This document shows positions 44,694-55,246 of a stretch of 64,000 nucleotides of DNA, piece after piece; within the stretch, counting starts at the first letter, position 1; each line of letters opens with the position of its first letter. The DNA comes from Hirsutella rhossiliensis (lineage: Eukaryota > Ascomycota > Sordariomycetes > Hypocreales > Ophiocordycipitaceae): contig NW_025408668.1 in assembly GCF_020360975.1 (NCBI RefSeq), forward strand, positions 8,308,001 to 8,372,000. The letters run 5' to 3'. The position numbers and the translations under genes are program-made. The notes below the pieces were generated by a model, which was given only the letters and a program-made list of their open reading frames with translations, was not told the origin of the DNA and searched no databases.

Positions 44694-47600
44694 CTATTGC
44701 TCGGTTGACCGCCGCGCTCGGTGAGGTGCCAACCTCATCCGATGTCGCGGCGCGATCTTCCGGCAATAGAAGAGATGCTTTGGTTCTTTTCGTCGACCAC
44801 ATGAGCACGTCAGTCGCGCATCGTCGTGGTTCAACCTTTCGTGGTAATCAGCGAAGTCCTCTGGTGGGTTCTTGCTGCGAGCAGATGGTGGAGCAGAGGT
44901 CGTGGAATGGTAAGTTCTGGCGGGCAGCCAGTCGTGGCATCGAGGTCGAGGACCCTGTACTGTTGGGGTGCAGAAACTTCCCACCAGGCTTTGAATGCGT
45001 CTTTTGGTCGCTGCCTAGCGACCTTGCGCAGATATGCCAGCGTCGGGAGAGCGTCTGCAGGCTCGGGTTGAGAGGTTCCTGCCTTTGCTAAGGCGTCTGC
45101 CTGCTCGTTACCTGGGATGTTGGTGTGGCCGGGGATCCAGCGGATCTCAGTGGCACCATGTTCTGCGGCCAAGGCCTGGAATTCCAGGAACTCCTTCTGG
45201 GAGGAATCTGACGGCATGCCTTGAAGACACGTCGCGACCGCGAGGTTATCGAGGCATACGACAATCTGGTCTGCAGCCGGGAGGCTCAACGCAGCACGCA
45301 GACCCTCTAGGGAGCCTCTCGCCTCGGCATCAAAGACCTCAGCAAGCCCAAGACGGCCGTTACCGCTGAGGACGGTGAGTCCATCCTGATGTACCGCATA
45401 GCCGTACCCCGCGGCTCCTCCGGGAGAGGATCCGTCCGAGTAGACGATTGCTGTCCGTGGAGCAACTGATTGGAGCCACTCGCCGAAGTTTGCCGCCGAT
45501 TCTTCTTTCGGCGCAGTTTGCAAGGGTCCACGCTGGTCGCTGGCGAACCTACGTGCGAGAAGGTCTGGCCTGGCGCACCTTGGGAGCAGCTCGTCAGTGC
45601 GACGCAGTCTGGTCCGGAAAGGTTGTCGTGGACGCTGGTATTTTAACTTAATGGCCCTGTTGATGACAGGGGCCCGGATCGGCTTCGTTCGCACCGCAAG
45701 CGGGTGCGCTTCGTCGAGGACTTGAGACGGGCTGCGAAGCGCGTTCGACACGCCTGGAGCAGGTGCGAAACTGGCGGTATGCCCGCCTCCCGGTGCCTGG
45801 CGCTGAGCGGCGTCGTCTTCCAGACCGGGAGGATGGCTCGCATGGCCGTGTTGAGCGACTTGTCCATCCGCCGGATGAGGTGCCGTATTCTTGATGGCCC
45901 TTCCTTTGCCGGCTTATTCCATCGCGGGCAGGTCATGCCCGGGTACCACGCCTCTGCCCCAAAGAACAATTGCGGCTCGATGCAGGCGCGGACGGCTCTC
46001 GGACCGCACCTGGTAGGGGCCGCGGTTGGTATTTGTCAAACCCTTGAGATGGTAGGCCACTGCTTGCGCTTTGGCAGTCCACTTCTCGACGTGCGTCTTG
46101 AACGTCAGGGTGCTGTCAAGCCAGATGCCGAGCCACCGCATGGCTGAGCCTGGCCGCTTTTCTACCTCGCCATGGAAGACTGGAGGTGCATTCCTCGGTG
46201 TAGTTCGGGAGAAGTGCATGACTTCAGTCTTCTTGGGGTCGAAGGTTATCGCGTTCGCGGTGCCCCATGTCATGAGTTCGTGAACATGTTTCGACGCTCT
46301 GTGGGCAGTCTCCTCCAGGGAGTCTCCGACGCAAAGGACGGCAGTGTCGTCTGCATAGCCGAAGCGCCCCTTGGGGTTGCTCAGGCGGTAGATTGGCTCT
46401 GTGTATAGTAGGAAAAGTATGGGAGAAGCTGGCGATCCTTGCGGCAGTCCGCACTGCAAGGGTGACGAGGTGTCATGACATCCTGGTAGCGGACACGTGC
46501 TGCTCGGTCATGCATAAAGGAGCCAGCCCAACGAGCGACATTCCGAGGCCATCCTTGCTGCCGAAGGCGAAGAATGAGCCTGCTACGAAGGACAGTGTCG
46601 AAGGCGCCTTCGACGTCCATTGTCACGAGTGTGGCGACCTGCTTGCGCGAGAAAGCCTCCTCGATGTCGTGTACCAATGCGGCGACAAGGTCAACAGCGG
46701 ACCTTTTCGGCAATGCGCCAGCTTGTTGTGGGTGCAAGACACCATAGTGGACGGATGCCCACGCCAAACGGCGCGCAATAAGCCGTTCGAGGCCTTTGCC
46801 CAGACAGGAGAGGAGAGATTGGACGCCAGGCGCGGGCCTCTGACAGGTTCCGACGCCCCGGCTTCGTGATCATAACCACTTCCGCTTCCCTGAAAGGCTT
46901 AGGATGGTGACCGATGTCGAGACAGCCCTGATACAGCTTGTGGACGAGGCTTCCAATGGTATGCCAGACGGCACGGAGCATCTTGACCGTAATGTTATCG
47001 GAGCCGGGAGGTGTTACCCGTGCGAAGGGTCGCGTCCCGGACCTCCTCCAGGGAAACGTTCTGAGCGAAAGGAATCGTCCTCGCTGTGTCCACTGGGACC
47101 CACGGATCCGTGATGTCATCCTGCGAAGTGCGACGTTCGAGCGTTGCTCGTCGCAGGGCGTTGGCTTTGTCTAGTTGGGTCTCATAGACGGTATCATCCA
47201 CTTGCAGAGGCGGTGGTTGGAAAGCACCGGGCGATCTCAGCCAACGGACCGCCTTGAAGACGGACGCACTGTCCGTGAAGCTGTCAATCAGATCGCGCCA
47301 GTAACGGCGCTTGACTCGCCGCACGACTCTCTGGAACTTCCTTTTCGCGAGCTGAACCTCTCGGCCGAAACCGAGAGCGTAGACTCTCCTCACTGCGCGA
47401 TACTCCACCGCGGCCAAGGAGCATTCCTCCGTCCACCAGGGCGCGCTGCGTGCGCCCTTGCGGACCGGCCGGCCTGCAGCTTTGGCGGCAAACTGAAGTA
47501 GGTTAGTCACTGCTAAGGCAAGTGAATCCAAGTCTTGAGGGGAAGCGGTTGACGGCTCGATAGCCGCCACGCCGTTTTCAACCATCTCTACGAAGCGTCT

Positions 47601-48334
47601 TATTTCCTCGTCAGAGGTAAGGCGAACCTTCCCAGTGGGTGGGGGCGCTACAGCGAGCTCAGGCAGGGTAGTGCTGAGCGTGAAGTGGTCGGAGCTGGTG
47701 GCAAGATGGTCTTCCACCACGGCATTGGCCAAGGCGATATTAGAGAAGGCAAGGTCGATCGTATTGCCATGAGGATTTGTCGGGACGTCAGCCGGGTTGA
47801 GCAGGTTCAGACCGTTGGCTGTCGCCCATGCAGCTACAGCCTCGCCGCGGCCCTCGATGCGGCCGGCTTGCCAGCTGTGGTGTTTGGCGTTGAAATCGCC
47901 TGCTACCAGACATCTGTTTGGCGCGGGCCATTGGAGTAGTATGTCGAGGGCCTCGTCGTATGACGGTTGGCGGTAAACGTTGACCAAAGTGATGTCGTTG
48001 ACCGTGAGCCAAAGAATGTCACGAGTTGCCGCGGGCCTCCTCTGATCTACCATCAGCCCAGGCCTGCGGCGGACATAGGTCATGACTCTGGGTCGGGTGC
48101 TATTGTCTTCCCAGCTGTCAACCGGGGAGAAGGTGTCGTAGGCGGGATGTGTTTTGTAAGGCATCGGCCGCCCTTTGTTTCTGTCCATGGCTCCTGGAGG
48201 AGCACCACATCGTAATGTTCGGAATCGGCGAGGGCAAGGGCGCAGTCGTGCGCCGGCGAGATCTTGCCCACGTTCGCTTGGAAGACTCGCAGAGTCTTAT
48301 TGCCACATTGATTTGTGCGTGGGTATCTCGTCAT
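44694..48334 (-). pseudogene. LINE ORF2: endonuclease, reverse transcriptase, RNase H; frameshifted
   Basis: Eight blocks in changing frames: 48334-48080 and 48188-46995 carry the APE-type endonuclease (VFQANVGK, LLQEPW, GDFNAKHHSW, SSDHFTL). Blocks 47119-46691, 46767-46381 and 46459-45914 carry the reverse transcriptase (TMDVEGAFDTV, QCGLPQGSPASPILF, catalytic YADD in FGYADDTAVL). Block 45969-45643 is the thumb/connection. Block 45751-44831 is RNase H with YSDGS, DAEARG, CLDN and GNEQADALAK. Block 44984-44694 ends with a CSCG...H...C zinc knuckle. The order is that of Tad-clade LINEs. Seven frame changes prevent a complete protein. Confidence 0.9.
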
Positions 48335-48464
48335 GGAGAGACAGAGTCCTCAATGATGCGTCGCTTCTTCGTAGGAGAAGCAGATCTGTGTCGTTGGCCT
48401 CCACCCGGAGGTTTGGGTGCCGAGGCCATCATGACGGAAGGCGGGGTTACGGTCCTGGTCGAGC

Positions 48465-50086
48465 TTAGGGTCGATTCGCTACCGCGCCGTGGGGCTTCGT
48501 CATGAGGTTGGGCTTGCTGTCCGTCGTCCCGGGCAGCACTTGAGGTCGGGGGGTGAGGTGCGTCGATTCCGAGGCGGTCTTCCTGTCAGGCCCAGGCGTT
48601 ACTGTCTTTTCGGTGACACCACCCGGCGAGCAGGTGGCATCCCGTTCGGGCTGCTCGGATCGTTCTACTCTTTCGTATTGTTCCTTTCGCCGGGCGGACA
48701 GTTGAGCGCCCAGCTCTCGGACGCGAGATTTCTCTTCTCTCGTCAGACGGCGAATGACGCCGTGTGATCGCTTCGGGCGCGCAGGGCACTTCGCAAAGTC
48801 TGCGGCGTGGGGCCCAAGGCAGTTCGCGCACCGCTCGAGGGCCACGCAAGCTTCCGCGTCGTGGCCGCGCCGTCCGCACCGCTTGCAGGATGCTTGTCGG
48901 TCGCAGGTGTGTCGGGCGTGAAAGTCCCAGCACTTGTCGCACTGGCTGGGCAGGCTAGATCTCTCAATGTATTGGGCGAGCCGACTGGATCCAAACAGCC
49001 TCCAGGGCTTATCAGTCGGTTCGAGGAATGAGACAATCAAGGTACAGGTCAGGGGGTCGTTCGGCTTGCGCCTGGCGGGGCGCACCCTGATGGGTTTGAG
49101 GCCGGTCTGGCAGGCGATTTCATCTTTGGCGGCTGGCTCGTAGTCCAATTCTTTCCCCTGTAGGTCGGTAAGAATATAGGGGCAGTTTGCCACGGCGTAG
49201 GTGTACCATCTCTGGCTGATTTCTACATCTGTCGCGCCCATGTCTTGGGACCACTCTGACTGTCGTTGGACGATAAGATCCCGAATGGTCGCATCTGTTG
49301 TTCTGATGGCCCATCCGGAGTTCACCTTGAAAGCGGCTGGGACTTGGTGAAGGTCGATGCCGACTTTGGCGGCAATGTGGGTCCGGATTGCGTAGCTATT
49401 GTGGTCCCTCGCCGGTGCTTCGGCCGGGAGTCGCACAAAAACCCGGAGGTCTTCTTTCGGCGGGGCGGGGATTGGTCGTCCCTGGAGACGGGAAATTGGC
49501 TGTTGTGGCTCTTGTTGCGGGGCTGCAGCGGCCGTGGGAGAGTGGCCACATGGCCGCTGGCTTGCGGTGCGACCGGCGGCCACGCTGCTGTACGTCGGCG
49601 CAGATGCGAGTCGGAGATCGGAGGGCGTCTGCCTCCAGAGGTCGAGAAAACGGTTGGAGAAGTGCTCTGCGAAGCTGTGTTCGAGACCAGATGTGAATTG
49701 CTTCGCAGTCTGCTCGAATGATTCGCAGAAGGCCCGAAAAACCGTCATTTTGGCGTTGTGGGCATCGGTTTCGTCGCCGGCGAGTTTGTTAGCTGCATCA
49801 ATGATAGACACCGGTTGGAGCACGTCGGTCTCGGTGGTGCCGGGCAGGCTCGGGACGGTTCACGCCGCGCTCCTTCCGTAGCGGCGGCATTGGACAGGCG
49901 GATGAGGGGCGACGACGGCGTTGCTGCCGGCCGCCGGAATGCTGAAGAGAGACCAATGGGACGGGTCACAATGGGAGAACTATTTCGCAGCTGAGATGCA
50001 CGGGCTAAGCGAGCAAGGTTAGGCGGGGTATGAGCACCCAGATCAAAGGGATCCGAGCTGGCATGCGAGCTCGTGGCAGATGCCAT
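48465..50086 (-). pseudogene. LINE ORF1 (gag-like, CCHC zinc knuckles), one frameshift
   Basis: Two blocks: 50086-49745 (start MASATSSHASSDPFDLGAH) and 49823-48465, the latter 452 residues without a stop. The second holds a conserved Arg/Lys-rich middle region and near its end a series of Cys/His clusters (CDKCWDFHARHTC, CKRCGRRGHDAEAC, CANCLGPHAADFAKC), typical of the nucleic-acid-binding gag of Tad-type LINEs. A single frame change near 49790 separates them. The function is RNA packaging into a retrotransposition particle. Confidence 0.85.
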
Positions 50087-50217
50087 GGCCGCAGCCGAAG
50101 CCAGCGCAGAGCGCGGCTACAGAGGTTGTCGTGCACGTGTTAAGCAAATTGGTAGAAATTGTGCCACTTTCTTAACAATTGCATGCCAAGAAAGTGTGAT
50201 GACAAAGGAAGGAAGGT

Positions 50218-50232
50218 GAACCTTGCACTGTT
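50218..50232. repeat. 15-bp direct repeat, right copy (LINE target duplication)
   Basis: GAACCTTGCACTGTT, identical to 39380-39394. It lies about 130 bp upstream of the LINE ORF1 start in minus-strand order. Confidence 0.85.
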
Positions 50233-50633
50233 TTTATCCCGTGTGTCGGATACAGGGTAGCTTGGCCTTTGTAGGGTCACCGCACCAAAAAGTGCACCAA
50301 CCGCGTGCCCAAGGCGCGGGACCTCGCGCTCCGCCTCGTGTGGCCGAGAAAAGCCAATCGCGCGCGACGATCCTCGGACCGCTCTCTGCTCGCATCTCGA
50401 GACCAGGCGGGGAGGGCTCGTTGGCAGCAAATTACGCACGTAACTGTACATGCACTCTCTCTACCTTTCCCTTCGCCTTCGGACCTCACTGATTTGATCG
50501 ACGTTGCCTCGCCCGGATGGATGCCCAGCTCATGCGCAGCGCACAAATGTCCGCCCGCACTCACGCACAACGTACTACACTGTACAGCTCGAGTTTTAGG
50601 TTTTGCGTGGGTAGGGTTTATCGATGGCGGCAA

Positions 50634-50668
50634 GAGGCGTGAGGCGTGAGGCGTGAGGCGTGAGGCGT
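50634..50668. repeat. Five perfect 7-bp tandem repeats (GAGGCGT)
   Basis: Five consecutive GAGGCGT units, no mismatch. Confidence 0.9.
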
Positions 50669-51747
50669 GCATCGTGGACCTCGTTGCTCCGGCCCGCTAA
50701 TAAATACAAGGCGAGCGACGGGCGCGGGCCCTCGTATCATCATTTCCCTTTCAGACGAGCCGGTGCCTGCTCGGAAGCTCTGGGATGGCACTGTGGCTTT
50801 TGCCTCTGCGCAAGTGCGAAACACTTGCTTCATCACGGCCACGGCGTCGAATGCATCTTCACGCATCCCGACATGCTGCACAGTGTTCCGTATGTACAAG
50901 GTCCAAGTCGGAGGGATCAGGGGAGCTTGACTGCTGAAAAGCCAAGAAGTCTGGGCAGGCTTCAAGCTTGCAGTCCCCTACTACAGCGTACTTGGTAGAC
51001 AGCTCTAGTGGCTCCGTTAGGGCTTCGTCGCCGCGCCCTGGGCCGTCTCGGGCACCCGTAGAGGCAAGCTCTGCCCCCTCGCCCTCCCGGTGTGCCATCC
51101 ATGGTCGTCCAGGGGGGCCTCAGGTGGCCAAGGTGCCAAGCCAGCTGTTCTGCGGGGGACGCTGGGCGGCTGCTTCTACAGTACAGCGCGCAGTACATAC
51201 TACGTGCAGACAGCTCGAGGCGAGGGGAGCCATCTCTCTCGTCTTCCTTTGCTTTTTCCCTTTTCAAGAGTCGAGACACGTCCTTGATCGGGTGATTTGC
51301 GCGCCTAAAACTGATGCACACACACCATCAATCAAACCATGGCGTTTTCTCTTCACCGTCCCTTGCCATCCTCACGTCCTCTTCCCCCCCCACGCAAGAC
51401 GGCGAGTTTCAAAACAGGCCAGCTCGGAAAGCGGCCCGCCCGGTTGCCACGGTCGATCCGCTGCCCTTGCTCGCCCTCCGGATGCCTCGGCTGTGCGCGT
51501 CTTTATTTGCCCTGCAGGGCTTTGTTGTCTCAATGTCCCTCTGGCCATGTCTCAGGCTCGGCTCTATGGGGCCCGAGCTCCAGCTCCAGCTTGCTTTTCG
51601 CCCCATATGCACCTCTGGACGGCTGCAGAGCATCGTGACCTCGGTACAGTCCCTGCTCATCCGTACGTACTGTGCATGGTGCTTGATGTACTTACTGTAC
51701 AGAGAGTCTGGCTCAACGTCACGAGGCCAGGCATCGGCGTACAGATG

Positions 51748-51795
51748 ACACACACACACACACCTACACATACACACGCACACGAACACGCACAC
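51748..51795. repeat. AC-rich microsatellite
   Basis: A run of AC dinucleotides interrupted by CT, AT, GC and GA steps. Confidence 0.85.
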
Positions 51796-52097
51796 CCCTT
51801 GGTGAAGAAAACCCCTTCTCGGCAGTCAATGGCAGTGAGATGCGTGCCCCTTTTCGACATGCCACTACCGAATGGGGCATTGGCAAGGTGCATGCCTACA
51901 TAGAGCAGGTGGAAAAGCGAGCATTTGGTATCGTCGCCTAACTGTGCCCCCAGCGCACTCACCCAGACCTGCATGTACATATCCGTACCTAGTACGGATA
52001 CATGGCCGCAGCAACTTTTGCTGCAGGGTCGATGACAGGGCTTCGAAAAGTTGGCACAGGGCACTACTGCGCTCGAGATGAAATTAAAGGCGTTTTA

Positions 52098-52130
52098 TAG
52101 GCACGCTTGATAGGCACGCTTGATAGGCAC
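52098..52130. repeat. 13-bp tandem repeat, 2.5 copies
   Basis: TAGGCACGCTTGA occurs twice in tandem and is followed by a partial third copy (TAGGCAC). Confidence 0.85.
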
Positions 52131-52855
52131 ACCCTTTCCAGCCTCGCTGAATAAAAGGGCACTACTGTGCTTGCATGTAAGTCATAATTTGCCTACCTCG
52201 CATCAGCTCCGGTGCTAGACAAACAACTCACACGGATGCGATGAGGGGCATGACGCATGGCTTGCTCTCAGTCCCGCGGAACAAGGTGAATCACGAAGAG
52301 AAAGGGTTCAAAAAGGCCTCATGCACAGCCGCCTCCCCCGCAACTCACACCTGCCACGGCCTACTTCCGGACGTCCACCGACCAGGGGGGGAGGCTTACG
52401 GGGAGGCTTACTTGCATGATACCTGCTCGCTCCGGACGATGCAATGCGCTCGTCGCGTCGCGGCTCGGCTCGCCGACCTCCCCCGTGTCATCAACCTCCA
52501 CGATGCCCGACTCGGTCCGGGCTGCCAACTCATAACTGTCTTTCATCAGTGGTAAATACTGCCTGCAATAACCGACACATCTTGACAGCGCTAGCTAGGA
52601 GAAATGAAAAAGGTAAAGAGAGCGAGAGAGGTATCTATCGTGGCACTCATGCAGCCTTTCCACAGCAGGAACCCAGGACCGGAATCCCTCTTGTTCACGT
52701 GTCCAGGTCCCTGGCGGTGCCTGGCTCGCGGCGACCGACTCGATCCAAATCCAAAATCCAAACCCAGAAGCAAAGCCCATTCGTCTCGGTTCCGTGGCCT
52801 TGGCCTTGCAGACTCCAAACGCCTCCCTTCATCGCTTATATCCCGTTCTCGCCCA

Positions 52856-53236
52856 TTATATCCCCGCCGTGACCGATCTGCTCGTGTCCGAGCCCATCCC
52901 TCCGTCCTCGTCCTCGCTGCCCAGCCCATCACTTGCTTGCTCCATGTCTTCTCCGGCGCCGATGTCGAGTCCGATCCCGTACTCGGGGTACTGCCTGTGA
53001 AACATCTCGCGGCACTCGTCGAGCTTGGCCCTCAGCAGGCTGCGTTTGCGGTCCAGCTCGCTGCACTTGTGGCACTGCCGGGGGACCCTGCGCGAGTGCA
53101 GGCCGTGCGGCTTGCGCAGGGCGCATCCGCTGGGGAGGTCGCCGGCCCGGTGACTTTCGGCAACGGCGCAGAGCTTGAGGCGCCGGCCCCAGGCGTGGTG
53201 CTTGCATTCGAAGACGGTCCGCGCATAGGTGCACAT
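52856..53236 (-). CDS. Small Cys/His-rich conserved fungal protein
   Basis: A single exon of 126 residues. The first 80 residues hold a regular set of potential zinc ligands: MCTYARTVFECKHHAWGRR, KLCAVAESH, GCALRKPHGLH and PRQCHKCSELDRKR, the last with a CxxC pair. A charged helix follows (RSLLRAKLDECREMFHRQYP), then an acidic Gly/Asp/Glu-rich tail. It resembles small uncharacterised ascomycete proteins that begin MCT....F.C.H..WG, but I cannot name a function. The Cys/His spacing suggests zinc binding; no signal peptide is seen. It sits between gene-poor DNA and the HAD hydrolase gene. Confidence 0.65.
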   Translation of the reverse strand: MCTYARTVFECKHHAWGRRLKLCAVAESHRAGDLPSGCALRKPHGLHSRRVPRQCHKCSELDRKRSLLRAKLDECREMFHRQYPEYGIGLDIGAGEDMEQASDGLGSEDEDGGMGSDTSRSVTAGI

Positions 53237-53756
53237 TTGGCGGACGGGCGGGTCAGATGAGAGGCGCCCCTTGTCGGTTCGAGGAATAACGAGCTTGTTT
53301 AGGTTTCCCTCTCTCTTGTTGTTCTCTCTTTTCTTTTCTCTCCAGAGAAATTGTCGGGTACTCGATCAGTTTTATCGGGGTTCGAGGCCTTTCCTAATAT
53401 AAGGTGGGCTAGGAGAGGTCTAGACGGACTCAGGACTGGAACGCGTTGCGGGGGAGCCATAGTCTTGGCTGGCCACTTGGTCGCATTGACTTTGAACGAA
53501 AACAAACAAGACCGGGTTGCCTTGTTTTCCTCCTTCTCTTTGCTTGGAGATGCCCACTGTCTGGCTGGTTGCTCGGCACTGGATGGACCATCCGCCGTGT
53601 TGATGCCCAGCCCGACCTGGGGACGTAGCCTAAACAGGGTCCCACCCATTGTGAAGACCTTGTCCACGGCTGGCACGCAACATTCAAGTTTTTGCGTACG
53701 CATAGTAGAGTCGCAGCACAGGGGAATCCTTGCCATGCAGTCGCTCTCTCGGGCCA
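53237..53756. other. Intergenic, HAD 3' flank and small-gene promoter
   Basis: 520 bp; open frames on both strands overlap here but show no family features. No gene supported. Confidence 0.4.
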
Positions 53757-54698
53757 TCACTCGAGGATGCCGCTGTCCAGGACCTCTCGAAAGTCGCTCG
53801 CCCAGCTGAGGACGACGCCATCATTGCGGCTGTGCGGCGGCAGCTCCCCAATGTGAGGGACCTCGACGCCGATGCGCCCCAGCACCTGCATCAAGGCCGA
53901 GTCCCGTCCGTCTGCCACGACGACGCCGTCCTCGTGGAGGAGGCACTCCATGTCCGTCGCCGAGTCGCCAAAGTAGAGGACCCTGTTGGTGTTGCTGTTG
54001 TTGTCATCGGCGGCGGCTGCCTCGATGAGATGATGTACGGCCCGCAACTTGTCCGGTGAAGTGGTGATGCGGTCGGCGCCAAGAGGCCCGCCGGGTCCCC
54101 GGATGTGCCCGTCAGGGGAGATCTCGTTGGCCGTCACGGCCAGTCGGTGCGGGTGTATGACTCCGCGGATAAAGGCGCCGGACCAGTTGACCGACACCAC
54201 GTCGACTCGCCAGCCCCGGCGGGCCGCCAGCTCGACCAGGTCGGCGAAGCCATCCCGCACAGCGACACGCCGGGCCTCGACCGCCTCGACGCCCATACAG
54301 AACAGCTGGTCCGCCCCGAGTCCGGCAAAGACGCCTGACCGCCCGACCCGGTCCAGCGACGCCTCCTCGACGCTCTTCAGCCCCGCCAGGTAGCGCACCT
54401 CGTCCGTCGCGCTCCGCCTCTGCGCCTCTGCGGGCCGGTACTCTTGCCGGTACGCGCTGTAGTCTGCGCCGTAGTCTCGCACGGCTTGCTCCCACGCGGC
54501 CTCGAGACCGCCGCCGCCGCCGCCGCCGTGGGACTGCTGCCGAGCAATGGCCGAGCGGGCGAGCTCACCTATGGTGTCGCGCCGCGTGATGGTGCCGTCA
54601 AAGTCGAAGATGAGGTGCATCCTTGGCCGCGGCTGCTGCAGTTGCTTGACGGGGGTCCGGGCGAGGCTAGCAAAGGCGCGTTGCAACGGTTGCCGCAT
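53757..54698 (-). CDS. HAD-superfamily hydrolase (phosphoserine phosphatase-like fold)
   Basis: A single exon of up to 313 residues. Motif I is HLIFDFDGTITRRDT at about residue 28-42, with nucleophile and acid Asp; VDVVSVNWSG is motif II; the later Lys and NRVLYFGDSATDMECL supply motifs III and IV. The helical cap lies between and includes a run of seven glycines (GGGGGGG), probably a flexible loop. The fungal relatives include yeast CTO1-type cytosolic hydrolases; the substrate is unknown. The start is uncertain: Met at 54698 adds a basic 26-residue segment resembling a mitochondrial presequence (RQPLQRAFASLARTP), whereas Met at 54620 starts directly at the domain. A relic of a second copy lies just upstream. 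Confidence 0.8.
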   Translation of the reverse strand: MRQPLQRAFASLARTPVKQLQQPRPRMHLIFDFDGTITRRDTIGELARSAIARQQSHGGGGGGGLEAAWEQAVRDYGADYSAYRQEYRPAEAQRRSATDEVRYLAGLKSVEEASLDRVGRSGVFAGLGADQLFCMGVEAVEARRVAVRDGFADLVELAARRGWRVDVVSVNWSGAFIRGVIHPHRLAVTANEISPDGHIRGPGGPLGADRITTSPDKLRAVHHLIEAAAADDNNSNTNRVLYFGDSATDMECLLHEDGVVVADGRDSALMQVLGRIGVEVPHIGELPPHSRNDGVVLSWASDFREVLDSGILE

Positions 54699-54835
54699 AG
54701 ATGGGTAGACTTGTCCAGGTTACCGCCTTGGATGTGATCAAGCTCGGCGGCCGGAATATGTGCCTTGCAAACTGAGGGAGGTTGCTGTTGGGTCTGATGG
54801 GCTTCGGAGAGCCGCCACGTGCTGTATTCACTGAA

Positions 54836-54871
54836 CAGGACCTCTCGAAGGTCGCTTGCCCAGCCGAGGAC
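54836..54871 (-). pseudogene. Relic of the 3' end of a second HAD gene copy
   Basis: These 36 bp match 53778-53813, the C-terminal coding end of the neighbouring HAD gene, at 33 positions and in the same orientation. In frame it reads VLGWASDLREVL against VLSWASDFREVL. Similarity ends on both sides, so this is probably what is left of a tandem duplicate. Confidence 0.6.
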
Positions 54872-55246
54872 GGATCCGGTTGGCCAGCTCGAGTCATATT
54901 TGTGGGAGCTGAAGGGTGAGAGAGAAAAAGAAGCTTGGCGAGCTTGTCCCAAATGAGGCGGAGGCCAGGTACATTCACACATGCAGTCAGTGACGATGGC
55001 CCTTTGATGCACGCTAATCCGTCTCTGCTCGAGACCTCTCTTCTGCAAATGTACCACTCTCGCAGTCAAATCCTGGCACGATATGTTCTAGACCTTCTGG
55101 TGGTCGCATCTATAGAGGGTATCATGCTCTAAAACCCTGAGCTCGCCGTTCCTGGAGCTCCAACGCCCAAACGCCAGCCAGCTGATTGTGTTTCCTTCGT
55201 CCATAGCTACACGCTCCATCTTGGCGAAACTTCTCGATAGATCGCG
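54872..55246. other. Intergenic, upstream of HAD gene / TFG2 3' flank
   Basis: 375 bp without a gene. It lies between the HAD relic and the TFG2 stop codon. Confidence 0.4.

Larger units (their letters stand above)
39395..50217 (-). mobile_element. Tad-type LINE (non-LTR retrotransposon) interrupted by a Helitron
   Basis: The limits come from the 15-bp direct repeats at 39380-39394 and 50218-50232. Reading the minus strand, the element starts at 50217, has about 130 bp of leader, ORF1 (gag-like), ORF2 (endonuclease, reverse transcriptase, RNase H, CCHC), a 3' untranslated region with stem-loops and finally a TAATAATAATAATAA-type tail at 39395-39408. Subtracting the Helitron leaves roughly 6 kb, a normal length for a fungal Tad-clade LINE. 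The GC content stays like that of the genes around it, so heavy RIP mutation is not apparent by eye. Confidence 0.8.
50233..52855. other. 2.6 kb without a recognisable gene
   Basis: Several long open frames exist but their residue composition is random and none shows a domain. The region holds three simple repeats listed separately and a telomere-like TAGGGTTTA at 50612-50620. It may be 3' flank or degraded repeat DNA. Confidence 0.45.

Noticed and set aside
50968..51903. Plus-strand open frame of 311 codons
   Set aside because: Composition is random, the frame crosses the AC microsatellite, there is no domain, and overlapping frames on both strands are equally open.
53380..53395. GGTTCGAGGCC, resembling a tRNA B box
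   Set aside because: The surroundings cannot fold into a cloverleaf with an acceptor stem and no matching A box is present.
53299..53760. Minus-strand frame of 153 codons upstream of the Cys/His-rich gene
   Set aside because: No family features and mirrored by an equally long plus-strand frame.
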